From: Natronincola sp.
Lineage (GTDB): Bacteria > Bacillota > Limnochordia > Darwinibacteriales > Darwinibacteriaceae
Length of the DNA: 34,048 bases
Assembly: GCA_012838515.1 (NCBI GenBank)
Contig: DUPA01000263.1
Span: 1 to 34,048, forward strand
Direction: 5' to 3'
Shown here piece after piece: positions 9,012 to 17,508 of this stretch. The notes below the pieces were generated by a model. It ran no database searches. It was given only the letters and a program-made list of their open reading frames with translations, and had not been told where the DNA came from. Within the stretch, counting starts at the first letter, position 1; each line of letters opens with the position of its first letter. A program made the translations under genes and the position numbers.

Positions 9012-9697
9012 AAGTGGTTGCTCTAATTCCTGCTTACAATGAAGAAGAAACCATCGCATCAACGTTAGTAGCACTACAAAAGATCGCCCTTTTAAATCAA
9101 ATAGTCGTAATTAACGATGGCTCCACAGATGAAACTGCAGAGGTTGTAAAAAGACACAAAGGTGTAACTTTACTCAATTTAAATAAAAATAGTGGTAAAG
9201 GGGCGGCACTAAATTATGGACTACAAAATTTTCAAGCAGATATTTTTGTTCTTCTAGATGCCGATTTGGGCCACACTGCAATTCATGGTGAGCGCCTGAT
9301 TTATCCGGTTTTAAAGGGTAATGCCCATATGACAATTGCTAAATTCCAAAAAAAGCAAAGTTCCTCCCAGGAAAAAATGGGATTCGGTCTAGTAAGAAGG
9401 TTAGCAACCTTGGGTGTTAAAGTGCTCACAAAAAAGACAATAACAAGCCCCCTTTCGGGGCAAAGGGCCATAAATGCAGAGGTATTACAAAGATTGGGAC
9501 CGTTTTTCGCCGGATTTAGTGTGGAGATAGGGTTAACTGTAGGTGCACTGCACCATGGGTACGATGTACTGGAAATCCCATTACCAATGAAACATCGGGC
9601 TTATGGTCGCGGAATTAAGGGAATCAAACACCGTGGGAATCAATTAATTCATGTATTCAGGGGCTTGCACCATTGTTGGCAGAAAGGGTGGAGATAA
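9008..9697 (+). CDS. Family 2 glycosyltransferase
   Basis: MKVVALIPAYNEEETIASTL, VVINDGSTDETAEV, NSGKGAALNYGL, LLDADLGH. Confidence 0.9.
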   Translation: MKVVALIPAYNEEETIASTLVALQKIALLNQIVVINDGSTDETAEVVKRHKGVTLLNLNKNSGKGAALNYGLQNFQADIFVLLDADLGHTAIHGERLIYPVLKGNAHMTIAKFQKKQSSSQEKMGFGLVRRLATLGVKVLTKKTITSPLSGQRAINAEVLQRLGPFFAGFSVEIGLTVGALHHGYDVLEIPLPMKHRAYGRGIKGIKHRGNQLIHVFRGLHHCWQKGWR

Positions 9698-9698
9698 G

Positions 9699-10466
9699 GT
9701 GATTGTATGGCTAGTATTAGTTGCTGCAGGATATCTAACGTCCCTTGCTTTGAAGCCCGTTTTTAAGGATCAGGTAAGTGAAAATTACAAAGGTGAACAT
9801 ATTCCTACCGGGCTTGGATTGGCATTTGTACTACCCACGGTATTGGTTTTAGTTCTTAATTTTACTAAAGTACCTTCTGCTCCGCTATATGCAGTTGTAA
9901 TCCTGTTCTTTTCTATTTTAGGTATACTTGATGACAATCTAGGAAGCGACACACGAAGAGGTTTTAGGGGCCATTTTGGGCAAAGAGATCCTTCAACCGG
10001 GATACTCAAGGCCGTGGGCGGGTTTCTTATCTCTTTGGCAATAGCTATCAGTCTAGGTGGAAACCCATTTCTAGTCGTACTTCATACCGTACTCATTGCC
10101 TTGAATGCTAACTTCATCAATCTACTTGACCGTGCTCCGGGGAGAGCAGGAAAGGTGTTTGCGATTCTTAGTATGGTTCTTGTTCTTTTTAATAGCATAA
10201 ACATATCTCCTTTGTTGTGGCTTTTAGCCTCGACCATCGGTTATCTAGTTAATGATCTCAAGGCAACAATGATGATGGGTGATACAGGTTCCAATCCCTT
10301 AGGTGCTGCACTGGGGTTAGGCATGGTTCTTATTTTCCCTTTAATCGTCAAAGTTTTAATTGTCCTACTTTTGATTGTTTTAAATTTTCTTTCGGAAAAA
10401 ATATCATTCTCAAAAGTTATTGAATCCAATCGTTTCTTGAAGTTTATGGATCAGCTCGGGCGTTGA
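9699..10466 (+). CDS. MraY/WecA-like phosphoglycosyl (GT4) transferase
   Basis: ORF 9651..10466; GTG 9699 likely start. FFSILGILDDNLGSDTRRGFRGHF, NANFINLLDRAPGRAGK, ATMMMGDTGSNPLGAALG; multiple TM segments. Confidence 0.82.
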   Translation: MIVWLVLVAAGYLTSLALKPVFKDQVSENYKGEHIPTGLGLAFVLPTVLVLVLNFTKVPSAPLYAVVILFFSILGILDDNLGSDTRRGFRGHFGQRDPSTGILKAVGGFLISLAIAISLGGNPFLVVLHTVLIALNANFINLLDRAPGRAGKVFAILSMVLVLFNSINISPLLWLLASTIGYLVNDLKATMMMGDTGSNPLGAALGLGMVLIFPLIVKVLIVLLLIVLNFLSEKISFSKVIESNRFLKFMDQLGR

Positions 10467-10526
10467 AGGATTAAGACCTTCTGTGTGGAAGAAGAAAGCA
10501 TAATTTCATGTGTCAGGAGAGAATTT

Positions 10527-11147
10527 ATGCGTAATATTTTTATTATTTTAGGCACTTTTTTATTGTTCTTTTCCATATCCAAAGCAAATTCACTTACAAC
10601 ATATAAAGTGAAGCCCGGTGATACTCTCTCGGAAATATCTGTTAGGCAAGGTGTGTCGTGGCAGGAGCTCATGGAGATAAATAAAATAGACGATCCTGAT
10701 AAACTGATGGCAGGAACCAAACTTCTCATACCCCCTAAAGTAAACAATAGGATTATTAGGGACGACGGAAGTGTTTATGAAATATCCGAAAAGGAAAAGG
10801 ATATCCTTATAAGATTGGTATATGCCGAGGCACGCGGTGAAGGTCTAGAGGGTCAAATAGCGGTCGCCGCGGTTATCTTAAATAGGGTGCGAAGCGACAA
10901 GTTTCCAAACACTGTTTGGGATGTGATTCATCAACAAGGTCAGTTCACTCCAATCCAGCGAGGCACGTTGCCCAGTTCATCAAAGAATACCGGGACTTGT
11001 ACCAATGCTGTTGATAAAGCGCTGAATGGGGAGGATCCAACTGGTGGAGCTTTATTTTTCTATAACCCCGAGACTTCCCAAGCCAAAGATTATTGGAAAA
11101 CTAAACCCGTACTAAAACGTATTGGTAATCATAACTTTACCCTCTAG
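10527..11147 (+). CDS. LysM + SleB-type (Hydrolase_2) cell wall hydrolase
   Basis: ORF 10485..11147; start likely ATG 10527 before the TM/signal. LysM YKVKPGDTLSEISVRQGVSWQELMEINKIDDPDKLMAGTKLLIP; SleB-like LIRLVYAEARGEGLEGQIAVAAVILNRVRSDKFPNTVWDVI...QFTP. Confidence 0.9.
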   Translation: MRNIFIILGTFLLFFSISKANSLTTYKVKPGDTLSEISVRQGVSWQELMEINKIDDPDKLMAGTKLLIPPKVNNRIIRDDGSVYEISEKEKDILIRLVYAEARGEGLEGQIAVAAVILNRVRSDKFPNTVWDVIHQQGQFTPIQRGTLPSSSKNTGTCTNAVDKALNGEDPTGGALFFYNPETSQAKDYWKTKPVLKRIGNHNFTL

Positions 11148-11945
11148 ATGAATATAGAATACATGAGGGGTGATCTCATGCGTGTATTCGTCCTAAAGGT
11201 AAAGTGGAAGTATTTATTAATCGTTTTATGTTTAGGTTTTTTGGTCTTGATTCCACAGATTAAAGAGCCAATAATGTCCGTTACTTCTTCCGGTAGATTA
11301 ATACCCATCTATGATGTGAAAACAGAAGAAAAGAAGGTAGCCATTTCATTTGATGCCACCTGGGGAACTGAATTAACCGACGATATTTTAGATACTTTGC
11401 GTACTCATAATATAAAAACAACCTTTTTCTTGGCAGGTTATTGGGTAGATAAACATCCGGACTACGTGGTTAAAATTGCAGATTATGGTCATGAAATAGG
11501 TAATCATAGTTATTCTCATCCTCATATGAATAGCCTTAACGAACAAGGAATAGCCTACGAGTTGGAGAAGAACGGAAGTCTAATTGAAGACTTGACCGGT
11601 CAACGACCCTTTCTCTTTCGACCTCCCTTTGGAGAGTACTCGAATCGAGTAATAACGGTTGCTACTTCTTTAGGTTATTACACTATTCAGTGGTCAGTTG
11701 ATTCTCTCGATTGGAAGAATCTAAGTAGTAGTCAAATTTACGATCGGGTTATGGGAAGTATTAAACCCGGTTCAATTGTTCTTTTCCATAACGCAGCTCC
11801 AGGAACCCCTGGGGCTATTCGTCGTATAATTCCTGATTTAAAAGAAAAAGGCTACGAGATAGTTCCCGTTTCGGAAATATTGCATAAAGGGGAATATTAC
11901 GTGGATCACGCGGGGACGATGCATCCGAAGAAAGGTGGTAATTAA
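11148..11945 (+). CDS. Polysaccharide deacetylase (NodB/PdaB-like)
   Basis: KVAISFDATWG, GHEIGNHSYSHPH, FLFRPPFGEYS, TIQWSVDSLDW, GSIVLFHN; true start may be ATG 11163 or 11178. Confidence 0.88.
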   Translation: MNIEYMRGDLMRVFVLKVKWKYLLIVLCLGFLVLIPQIKEPIMSVTSSGRLIPIYDVKTEEKKVAISFDATWGTELTDDILDTLRTHNIKTTFFLAGYWVDKHPDYVVKIADYGHEIGNHSYSHPHMNSLNEQGIAYELEKNGSLIEDLTGQRPFLFRPPFGEYSNRVITVATSLGYYTIQWSVDSLDWKNLSSSQIYDRVMGSIKPGSIVLFHNAAPGTPGAIRRIIPDLKEKGYEIVPVSEILHKGEYYVDHAGTMHPKKGGN

Positions 11946-12914
11946 GTGATAATTACTAGAAAAAACCTGATTTTTGGAGCCTTAATAATGGTTGTTTTGT
12001 TAAGCATTTTCTTAACACCCAAGCTTTATACGTCCGTTCAAAGAAAGCTATATGGTGTAAAGAAAGGAGTTTCTCTTGAAGATGAGCCAATGCAAGGTTT
12101 ACTGCGTGACGAGTTATACGACGTCATCAGTGATTTGGCAACTAATTATAATGTCGAAGCTCAAAACGCAAAATGTAATTGGAATACCGGAGATATTGAA
12201 GTTGAGGTAATAGGGCAAGTGATAGATGTGGAGGAAACCATTGAGCTATTAATAAATGCTGAAGCAGGTAGTTCGTTAAAGCCAATTTTAGTGCCGGTTC
12301 TACCCTCTATTACCAGCGCACATTTCCAACCCTTCTACCGCGGACCAACAAGTGAGCCCAAGGTGGCTTTGATGATTAATGTGGATTGGGGAAATGAGTT
12401 TATCCCACAAATGCTAGAGGTACTGAAGCAGTATAATGCAAGTGTTACATGGTTTCCCACCGGTCGGTGGGCTGGTCTTTTTCCGGATTTGGTTAAAGAA
12501 ATAGACGTGGCAGGTCATGAATTGGGAAACCATGGCGGTTGGCATGGTATGCCAAGCAAAATGAGCCGTAGCGAAGTCACTAGGCTCATTGTAGAGGGGG
12601 AAAACTTAATACTGGAAGCTTGTGGACAAAAACCTCAGATTTTTGCTCCGCCGGCAGGTGATTTTAATAAACAGACAGTATTGGTTGCAGCTGAACTAGG
12701 TTACAAAACTGTTTTGTGGACCATTGATACGGTTGATTGGCAGAAACCGGCGCCCACGGTGATTATAGATAGAGTTATTGGAAAAATTAATAACGGAGCT
12801 TTAGTTTTGATGCATCCTACAAAACCCACATTAGAAGCCCTACCCGTTATTCTAGAACATTTGCAAAATCTAGGTTTTATTTGTGTGACCGTTAGTGAAC
12901 TATTATCTGACTAA
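11946..12914 (+). CDS. ylxY: YlxY-like NodB-domain sporulation protein
   Basis: VALMINVDWGNEFIPQMLEVL, GHELGNHGGWHG, TVLWTIDTVDW, ALVLMHPT; position near mlpA/ymxH matches ylxY in Bacillus-type synteny. Confidence 0.75.
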   Translation: MIITRKNLIFGALIMVVLLSIFLTPKLYTSVQRKLYGVKKGVSLEDEPMQGLLRDELYDVISDLATNYNVEAQNAKCNWNTGDIEVEVIGQVIDVEETIELLINAEAGSSLKPILVPVLPSITSAHFQPFYRGPTSEPKVALMINVDWGNEFIPQMLEVLKQYNASVTWFPTGRWAGLFPDLVKEIDVAGHELGNHGGWHGMPSKMSRSEVTRLIVEGENLILEACGQKPQIFAPPAGDFNKQTVLVAAELGYKTVLWTIDTVDWQKPAPTVIIDRVIGKINNGALVLMHPTKPTLEALPVILEHLQNLGFICVTVSELLSD

Positions 12915-14128
12915 AAGTTTTTCGCTAAAGTTCTCCAAATTTCAGGATCTTCGTAACCTAATTCAGATAGTGCTACTCCCGCTAAATCGTATTTATTTAT
13001 TAAATCAAATTTGTAATTTAAACTGTAACGATTCTCAAACCACACTTCATTACCGGAACCATAATGAAAGTATGGGCTTTTTGCATTGGCATCCCATTTT
13101 ATACTAGCACCTTGTTCAGCAGCTAGCTCCAGAATTTCTTTGTGGGAGAGCTTTGATGGATTACCGGTTTTGGACCAGTCAAAGCCAACATTGGGCAAGG
13201 CTAATATGGTTTTGTTGACAGGGAGTGTTTTCACAACCTCTTCTAACATTTCTTCTAGTAGTAGGGCCGAAGTTAGTGGACCTGGGTTTGTGTATTGGTT
13301 TGGGTTTCTTAATACAACGTAATCCACCTCCGTGCTAAAAGCTGCATAATCTACGTCCTCTCCCCAAGGAAGTGATACTAGAATTTGCATGTTATTAACG
13401 CTTAATTGTGACGCCAAAGCACTCACGTAGTGGAGTAACTTCGTCAGGTTTTCTTCTTTGGTACTGGGTATTTCAAGCATGACACCCTTGAGACCCCAGT
13501 TTTCTAAAGTTGCTAATATATTTGATATAGTGGTTTCTTGTAGATATTTATTATCAATAAATCTAGATGAATCCTCGGGGAAAGAGATCATGGCTATAGT
13601 TTCGATTTCTTGGTTACCTGCAAAATAAAGACTTTGGCCCATTTTCTGAGGATCGAAAAGCTCGTCAATCTGACCATAGCTATTTAGTCTCCAGCCGAAG
13701 GGTGTGATTGCGGTAAGATGTTCCGCTTGTCCCAATAAAACTTGGTATCCATTGTCGTTAACAGGATAGTAGCCGAGTACAATTTTTTTGTTGGTCTTTC
13801 GATTTGTCGGCAAGATGGACACGGCATATTGGGGTATCCAACCCTCAGAACCAGTTTTTAGCCTGATCTTGTACCAATTTTCTTTCTGATCAAGAATGAT
13901 AATTTGTTCTCTTTCCCTCACACTATCAATTGCTTCAGCCTCGTTTTGCGGTGCCTGTCTAAGTGTGACCTGTTTAGCCAATACTTGACCCGTTTGACCT
14001 AGTATAGAGTAGGATTGTTGAATTGACGGAACATTCATGGGGGTGCTGGGCTGTCCGGTACCCCCTCCAAATAGATTAGTAAGATACATAATAAATGATA
14101 AGATTGCAATACCGATACCTTTACCCAC
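12911..14128 (-). CDS. SH3-domain plus GH18-like (YaaH/YdhD-type fold) protein, putative non-catalytic
   Basis: 405 aa; N-terminal TM, SH3b (VTLRQAPQNEAEAIDSVREREQIIILDQKENWYKIRLKTGSEGWI), then GH18-like VLGYYPV...LTAITPFGWRLNSYGQI...WGLKGVMLEIPS...VWFENRYSLNYKFDLINKYDLAGVALSELG. Confidence 0.7.
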   Translation of the reverse strand: MGKGIGIAILSFIMYLTNLFGGGTGQPSTPMNVPSIQQSYSILGQTGQVLAKQVTLRQAPQNEAEAIDSVREREQIIILDQKENWYKIRLKTGSEGWIPQYAVSILPTNRKTNKKIVLGYYPVNDNGYQVLLGQAEHLTAITPFGWRLNSYGQIDELFDPQKMGQSLYFAGNQEIETIAMISFPEDSSRFIDNKYLQETTISNILATLENWGLKGVMLEIPSTKEENLTKLLHYVSALASQLSVNNMQILVSLPWGEDVDYAAFSTEVDYVVLRNPNQYTNPGPLTSALLLEEMLEEVVKTLPVNKTILALPNVGFDWSKTGNPSKLSHKEILELAAEQGASIKWDANAKSPYFHYGSGNEVWFENRYSLNYKFDLINKYDLAGVALSELGYEDPEIWRTLAKNF

Positions 14129-14239
14129 GGAATTCCCCCTTTCTGCTCAAGTGAATCTATGGTATCATATTCATAATGTAAAATCATTGGAAAGAAGAGT
14201 GCACAATGGATGGTTTTTCAAATTGCACCGGAGGAAACT

Positions 14240-15493
14240 ATGTATCAAAGAACTGTTCTATCTAATGGAATTAGAATCGTCACAGAGTATATTCCTCACC
14301 TGCATTCGGTCACCTTGGGAGCATGGTTTGAAGTGGGTAGTAGGCACGAGTTGCCTGAAGAATGGGGTGTTTCGCATTTTATTGAACATTTGATGTTTAA
14401 GGGCAATAAAAAATATTCTGCCCGTGAGATTGCTGAGATCATGGATAATCACGGTGGATACCTTAATGCCTTCACAGGAAAAGAAGAAACTTGTTATTAT
14501 TTTAAAGCACTTGATGAGGATTTCACCATGGCAGCAGATGTTTTAGGGGAAATGCTCTTACATTCTTTGTTTTCCTACGATGATTTGATAAAAGAAAAGA
14601 ATGTGGTTTTAGAAGAGATCGGAATGTACGAAGACTCTCCTGAAGACTTGGCCCACGACTTATTCGAAGAGGCTTTTTGGGCAGATCACGCTTTAGGCAG
14701 GCGCATTTTAGGTTCGCCCGGAAGCGTAGGGAAATTTACTAAGGAACAAATTTGTTTATATCTAGAAAAGCACTATACAACGGATCGCCTCGTAATTGCC
14801 AGTGCAGGAAATATTCCCCATGAAAGGGTCGTCAAGGAATTTGCCGAAAGGTTTTCTGATTTACCTCGCGGTCAAAAACACCCATTAGAATCACCTATTA
14901 AGAACGGAAGGCGGGGACTTTTCCATAATAAGAATCTGGAGCAGGTTCATCTTTGTTTAGGAAATTCAACGTTCGCCCGTAATGATAAGCGCCGTCATAT
15001 GCTAAATCTTTTGGATACAATTATTGGTGGTGGGGTTAGTTCATTACTCTTTCAAGAGCTCAGGGAAGAAAGGGGATTGGTATACAACACATATTCCTTT
15101 AATTCTTCTTACGAAGACGTCGGCTTATGTGGGATTTATGCGGGATTTAGTCCTCACAATTGGTCAAAAGTGTGGGATGTCATATGTTCTCTCTTCAGTG
15201 ATCTATCGAAATATATCCACGAAGAGATGCTTCAAAGGGCCAAGGGTCAACTGCGCGGTAGTTTGATGTTATCTCTGGAAAGCACTAATAATCGCATGAC
15301 CAGATTGGCAAGGGGCGAACTTGACGAGGGAAGAATAATAACTCCCGAAGAACTTTTGATTGAAGTGGAACAGGTAAAGTACATTGACTTAATGGCACTG
15401 GCCGTAGAAATCTATAATCCAAAAGATTGGACTTGGGTAAGTCTTGGGCAACAAAACTATGGGGGGGATCCACTATGTCCAAAGATATGTTAA
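14240..15493 (+). CDS. mlpA: M16 family zinc peptidase (MlpA/YmxG)
   Basis: ORF 14210..15493; ATG 14240 follows GGAGG. HFIEH zinc motif, NAFTGKEETCYYFKAL, GGGVSSLLFQELREERGLVYNTYSF. Confidence 0.93.
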   Translation: MYQRTVLSNGIRIVTEYIPHLHSVTLGAWFEVGSRHELPEEWGVSHFIEHLMFKGNKKYSAREIAEIMDNHGGYLNAFTGKEETCYYFKALDEDFTMAADVLGEMLLHSLFSYDDLIKEKNVVLEEIGMYEDSPEDLAHDLFEEAFWADHALGRRILGSPGSVGKFTKEQICLYLEKHYTTDRLVIASAGNIPHERVVKEFAERFSDLPRGQKHPLESPIKNGRRGLFHNKNLEQVHLCLGNSTFARNDKRRHMLNLLDTIIGGGVSSLLFQELREERGLVYNTYSFNSSYEDVGLCGIYAGFSPHNWSKVWDVICSLFSDLSKYIHEEMLQRAKGQLRGSLMLSLESTNNRMTRLARGELDEGRIITPEELLIEVEQVKYIDLMALAVEIYNPKDWTWVSLGQQNYGGDPLCPKIC

Positions 15494-15840
15494 AAGAAAT
15501 CTTTCGGTTGCAGGCTAGCTTTGATGAATCTGTAGTAAAAAACAGAGGATTGAACTTTTCAAAGGAAGTCTGGATTCAAAAAGAAATTCTAGCAATTATT
15601 TCCGAACTAAGTGAAATTTTAGATGAGGTTAATTTTAAGTGGTGGAAAGATCCGAAAGAGATTAACCAAGCCAGCCTTACTGAAGAAATCGTAGATGTAT
15701 TACACTTCTTTGTTAGTATGTGTCTAAAAGCGGGTATTGGTCCGGATGAGCTTTTTGCGGCCTATATTGAAAAAAACAAAGAGAATTTCGAACGCCAAGA
15801 AGGTCATAGTAAAAAAGAAGGATATGCTTGGAAAAAATAG
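15475..15840 (+). CDS. All-alpha NTP pyrophosphatase (dUTPase_2/MazG-like)
   Basis: ORF 15427..15840; ATG 15475 after GGGGGG. LFRLQ-like start, EILAIISELSEILDEVNFKWWKD...LTEEIVDVLHFFVSMCLKAGI with E-x-x-E / E-x-x-D motifs. Confidence 0.72.
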   Translation: MSKDMLKEIFRLQASFDESVVKNRGLNFSKEVWIQKEILAIISELSEILDEVNFKWWKDPKEINQASLTEEIVDVLHFFVSMCLKAGIGPDELFAAYIEKNKENFERQEGHSKKEGYAWKK

Positions 15841-15856
15841 TGTATCGTGATATAAT
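15828..15856 (+). promoter_or_regulatory. Candidate sigma-A promoter for the beta-barrel-like gene
   Basis: TTGGAA (15828-15833), 17 bp spacer, TATAAT (15851-15856). Confidence 0.6.
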
Positions 15857-15900
15857 CAAACTACTCCGTGCCCAGGGAGATGTTCAAAGGGGAATGATCT

Positions 15901-17136
15901 TTGTATCGGCATGGAGTTTTTTTGATCTTATTTTTATTGGTTTTTTCTGCACCCTTAACTGAGGCCAAGGCTTTTACGGGTTTAATTTCGGGTACTGTGG
16001 AAACAGAGGGAATAGCAAATTTGCTAAGTTTTGAAGGGAATCATTTTTCAAGTATTAATTTTGAATTGGGTTTGGAAAGCCACCTAGATTATGAGGGATA
16101 CCATAAACATAACCCTAGATGGGCTTTAAATTTAAAACCCTCAAAAAACTCGGAGATTACAATCAAACGTAATCACGAACACTTTACATCACCGGATACT
16201 TTTAGGCTAATTAAAGATACAAATTTTTTGAGCAAAACCCGACTTTATTCTTTGCGATATGGCGGGATACACGGAGCAATACTAAAAAATGTTCCTTTTA
16301 AATCTTTAGATAGCGTAGATGTTTTATATCTGGCGGGAAATATCGAAATTAATTCGGCTTCTTTTCGGGTCACAGAATTAAAGTATGCAGGATTAAAGGA
16401 AAGCGGTTCGGCAAGGGTTCTTGAAATGAAGGTCGATTCGGAGTTGATGGCTAGCTCGGTTGCCATGGGATGGCAAGAAGATACAAAGGGTGATGTGTCG
16501 AAGGGCTTTATATCGGAAATTGCCCTAAAGGGTAAGAAACTAAATGGTTCACTTGAATGGCGGCAAATTCATCCCGGGTTTAGGAGTCCTTTCTCCGAAA
16601 ACGAAAAACATGCTAAAAATAGACGGGGTTATCATTTAACACATAACGCTTTCGTAGGGAATCTAAAAATATCAGCGAACTTTCGTCGTCATCAAAATAT
16701 GGAGGGAACCAGACAATATAACCAGCATTCCTGGACTATCTCGGCTAAAGACAAGCATACCGAAGTTGAATGGCGCCTAGAGCCAACAACCGCTTTCATT
16801 TTGCGTTACGAGAAAGATAAGATAAGGATACAACTGGATGCATGGAACGCTTCATTACGCTATGCCAATAGGTATGGCGGTTTAAACTATGATTTAAGGG
16901 CAGATGGAAAACATGGAATCTTTCGCTGGCAGTTAGGTTCCGGTCAAAAAGTTAGATGGAGAGCAATCGGAAAATATGATTTAAACAAAAAACGTACGCA
17001 CCATTCGGTTTTTGTCATTTATGAGCTGGATAAGGCAACATTTCAGCTTGAATTAGGCAAATACGATCGGGGAAATATACTTGCCGGATTTCACGATTCA
17101 CCACAATTTTGTATATCATGGGGGTATGAGTTCTAG
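15901..17136 (+). CDS. Secreted beta-rich protein, putative outer-membrane beta-barrel
   Basis: TTG start after AAGGGG; signal peptide MYRHGVFLILFLLVFSAPLTEAKA; many alternating amphipathic beta-strand-like segments; C-terminal FCISWGYEF with alternating hydrophobics and terminal Phe. Confidence 0.5.
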   Translation: MYRHGVFLILFLLVFSAPLTEAKAFTGLISGTVETEGIANLLSFEGNHFSSINFELGLESHLDYEGYHKHNPRWALNLKPSKNSEITIKRNHEHFTSPDTFRLIKDTNFLSKTRLYSLRYGGIHGAILKNVPFKSLDSVDVLYLAGNIEINSASFRVTELKYAGLKESGSARVLEMKVDSELMASSVAMGWQEDTKGDVSKGFISEIALKGKKLNGSLEWRQIHPGFRSPFSENEKHAKNRRGYHLTHNAFVGNLKISANFRRHQNMEGTRQYNQHSWTISAKDKHTEVEWRLEPTTAFILRYEKDKIRIQLDAWNASLRYANRYGGLNYDLRADGKHGIFRWQLGSGQKVRWRAIGKYDLNKKRTHHSVFVIYELDKATFQLELGKYDRGNILAGFHDSPQFCISWGYEF

Positions 17137-17175
17137 TATTTTCCCCTGATTCATAGGCTTAAAAGAGGTGGTAGA

Positions 17176-17475
17176 ATGCGATATTCCGAGCTTTCCGGAA
17201 AAGAAATGGTGTGCATAGACGAAGGCATAAAGCTGGGTGTCGTAGATCACACGGATCTGATTATTAATCTTCGAACAGGCGAAATAGATTCCATAATTAT
17301 TCCTTATGGCAATCGATGGTTTAGACCGCGCCTGATAGTCGTCCCGTGGAAGGGAATCAAAAAAATAGGTCGTGATTTAATAATAATCGACTTAACTACC
17401 GCACAAGATTATTCCGAAACCATGCGCAAAATAGAAGAACGTTCGCAACGGAATAAGCCCCCTTTTTTTGGGTAA
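17176..17475 (+). CDS. ymxH: YlmC/YmxH family sporulation protein (PRC-barrel)
   Basis: MRYSELSGKEMVCIDEGIKLGVVDHTDLIINLRTGEIDSIIIP...VVPWKGIKKIGRDLIIID. Confidence 0.88.
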   Translation: MRYSELSGKEMVCIDEGIKLGVVDHTDLIINLRTGEIDSIIIPYGNRWFRPRLIVVPWKGIKKIGRDLIIIDLTTAQDYSETMRKIEERSQRNKPPFFG

Positions 17476-17508
17476 CCTAAGTGTAATAAAAGAAAAGGGG
17501 GAATTCTA

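Noticed and set aside
10466-10527. Possible sporulation promoter (GCATAATTT) before the SleB-like gene
   Set aside because: No convincing -35 partner at appropriate spacing; not distinguishable from chance in AT-rich DNA.
12895-13322. Plus-strand ORFs 12895-13107 and 13086-13322
   Set aside because: Antisense to the coherent 405-aa SH3-GH18-like gene; translations show no domain pattern.
14037-14393. ORF 14037-14393 and 15024-15266 on the plus strand
   Set aside because: Frame-shifted overlaps of the GH18-like gene start and mlpA; no family resemblance.
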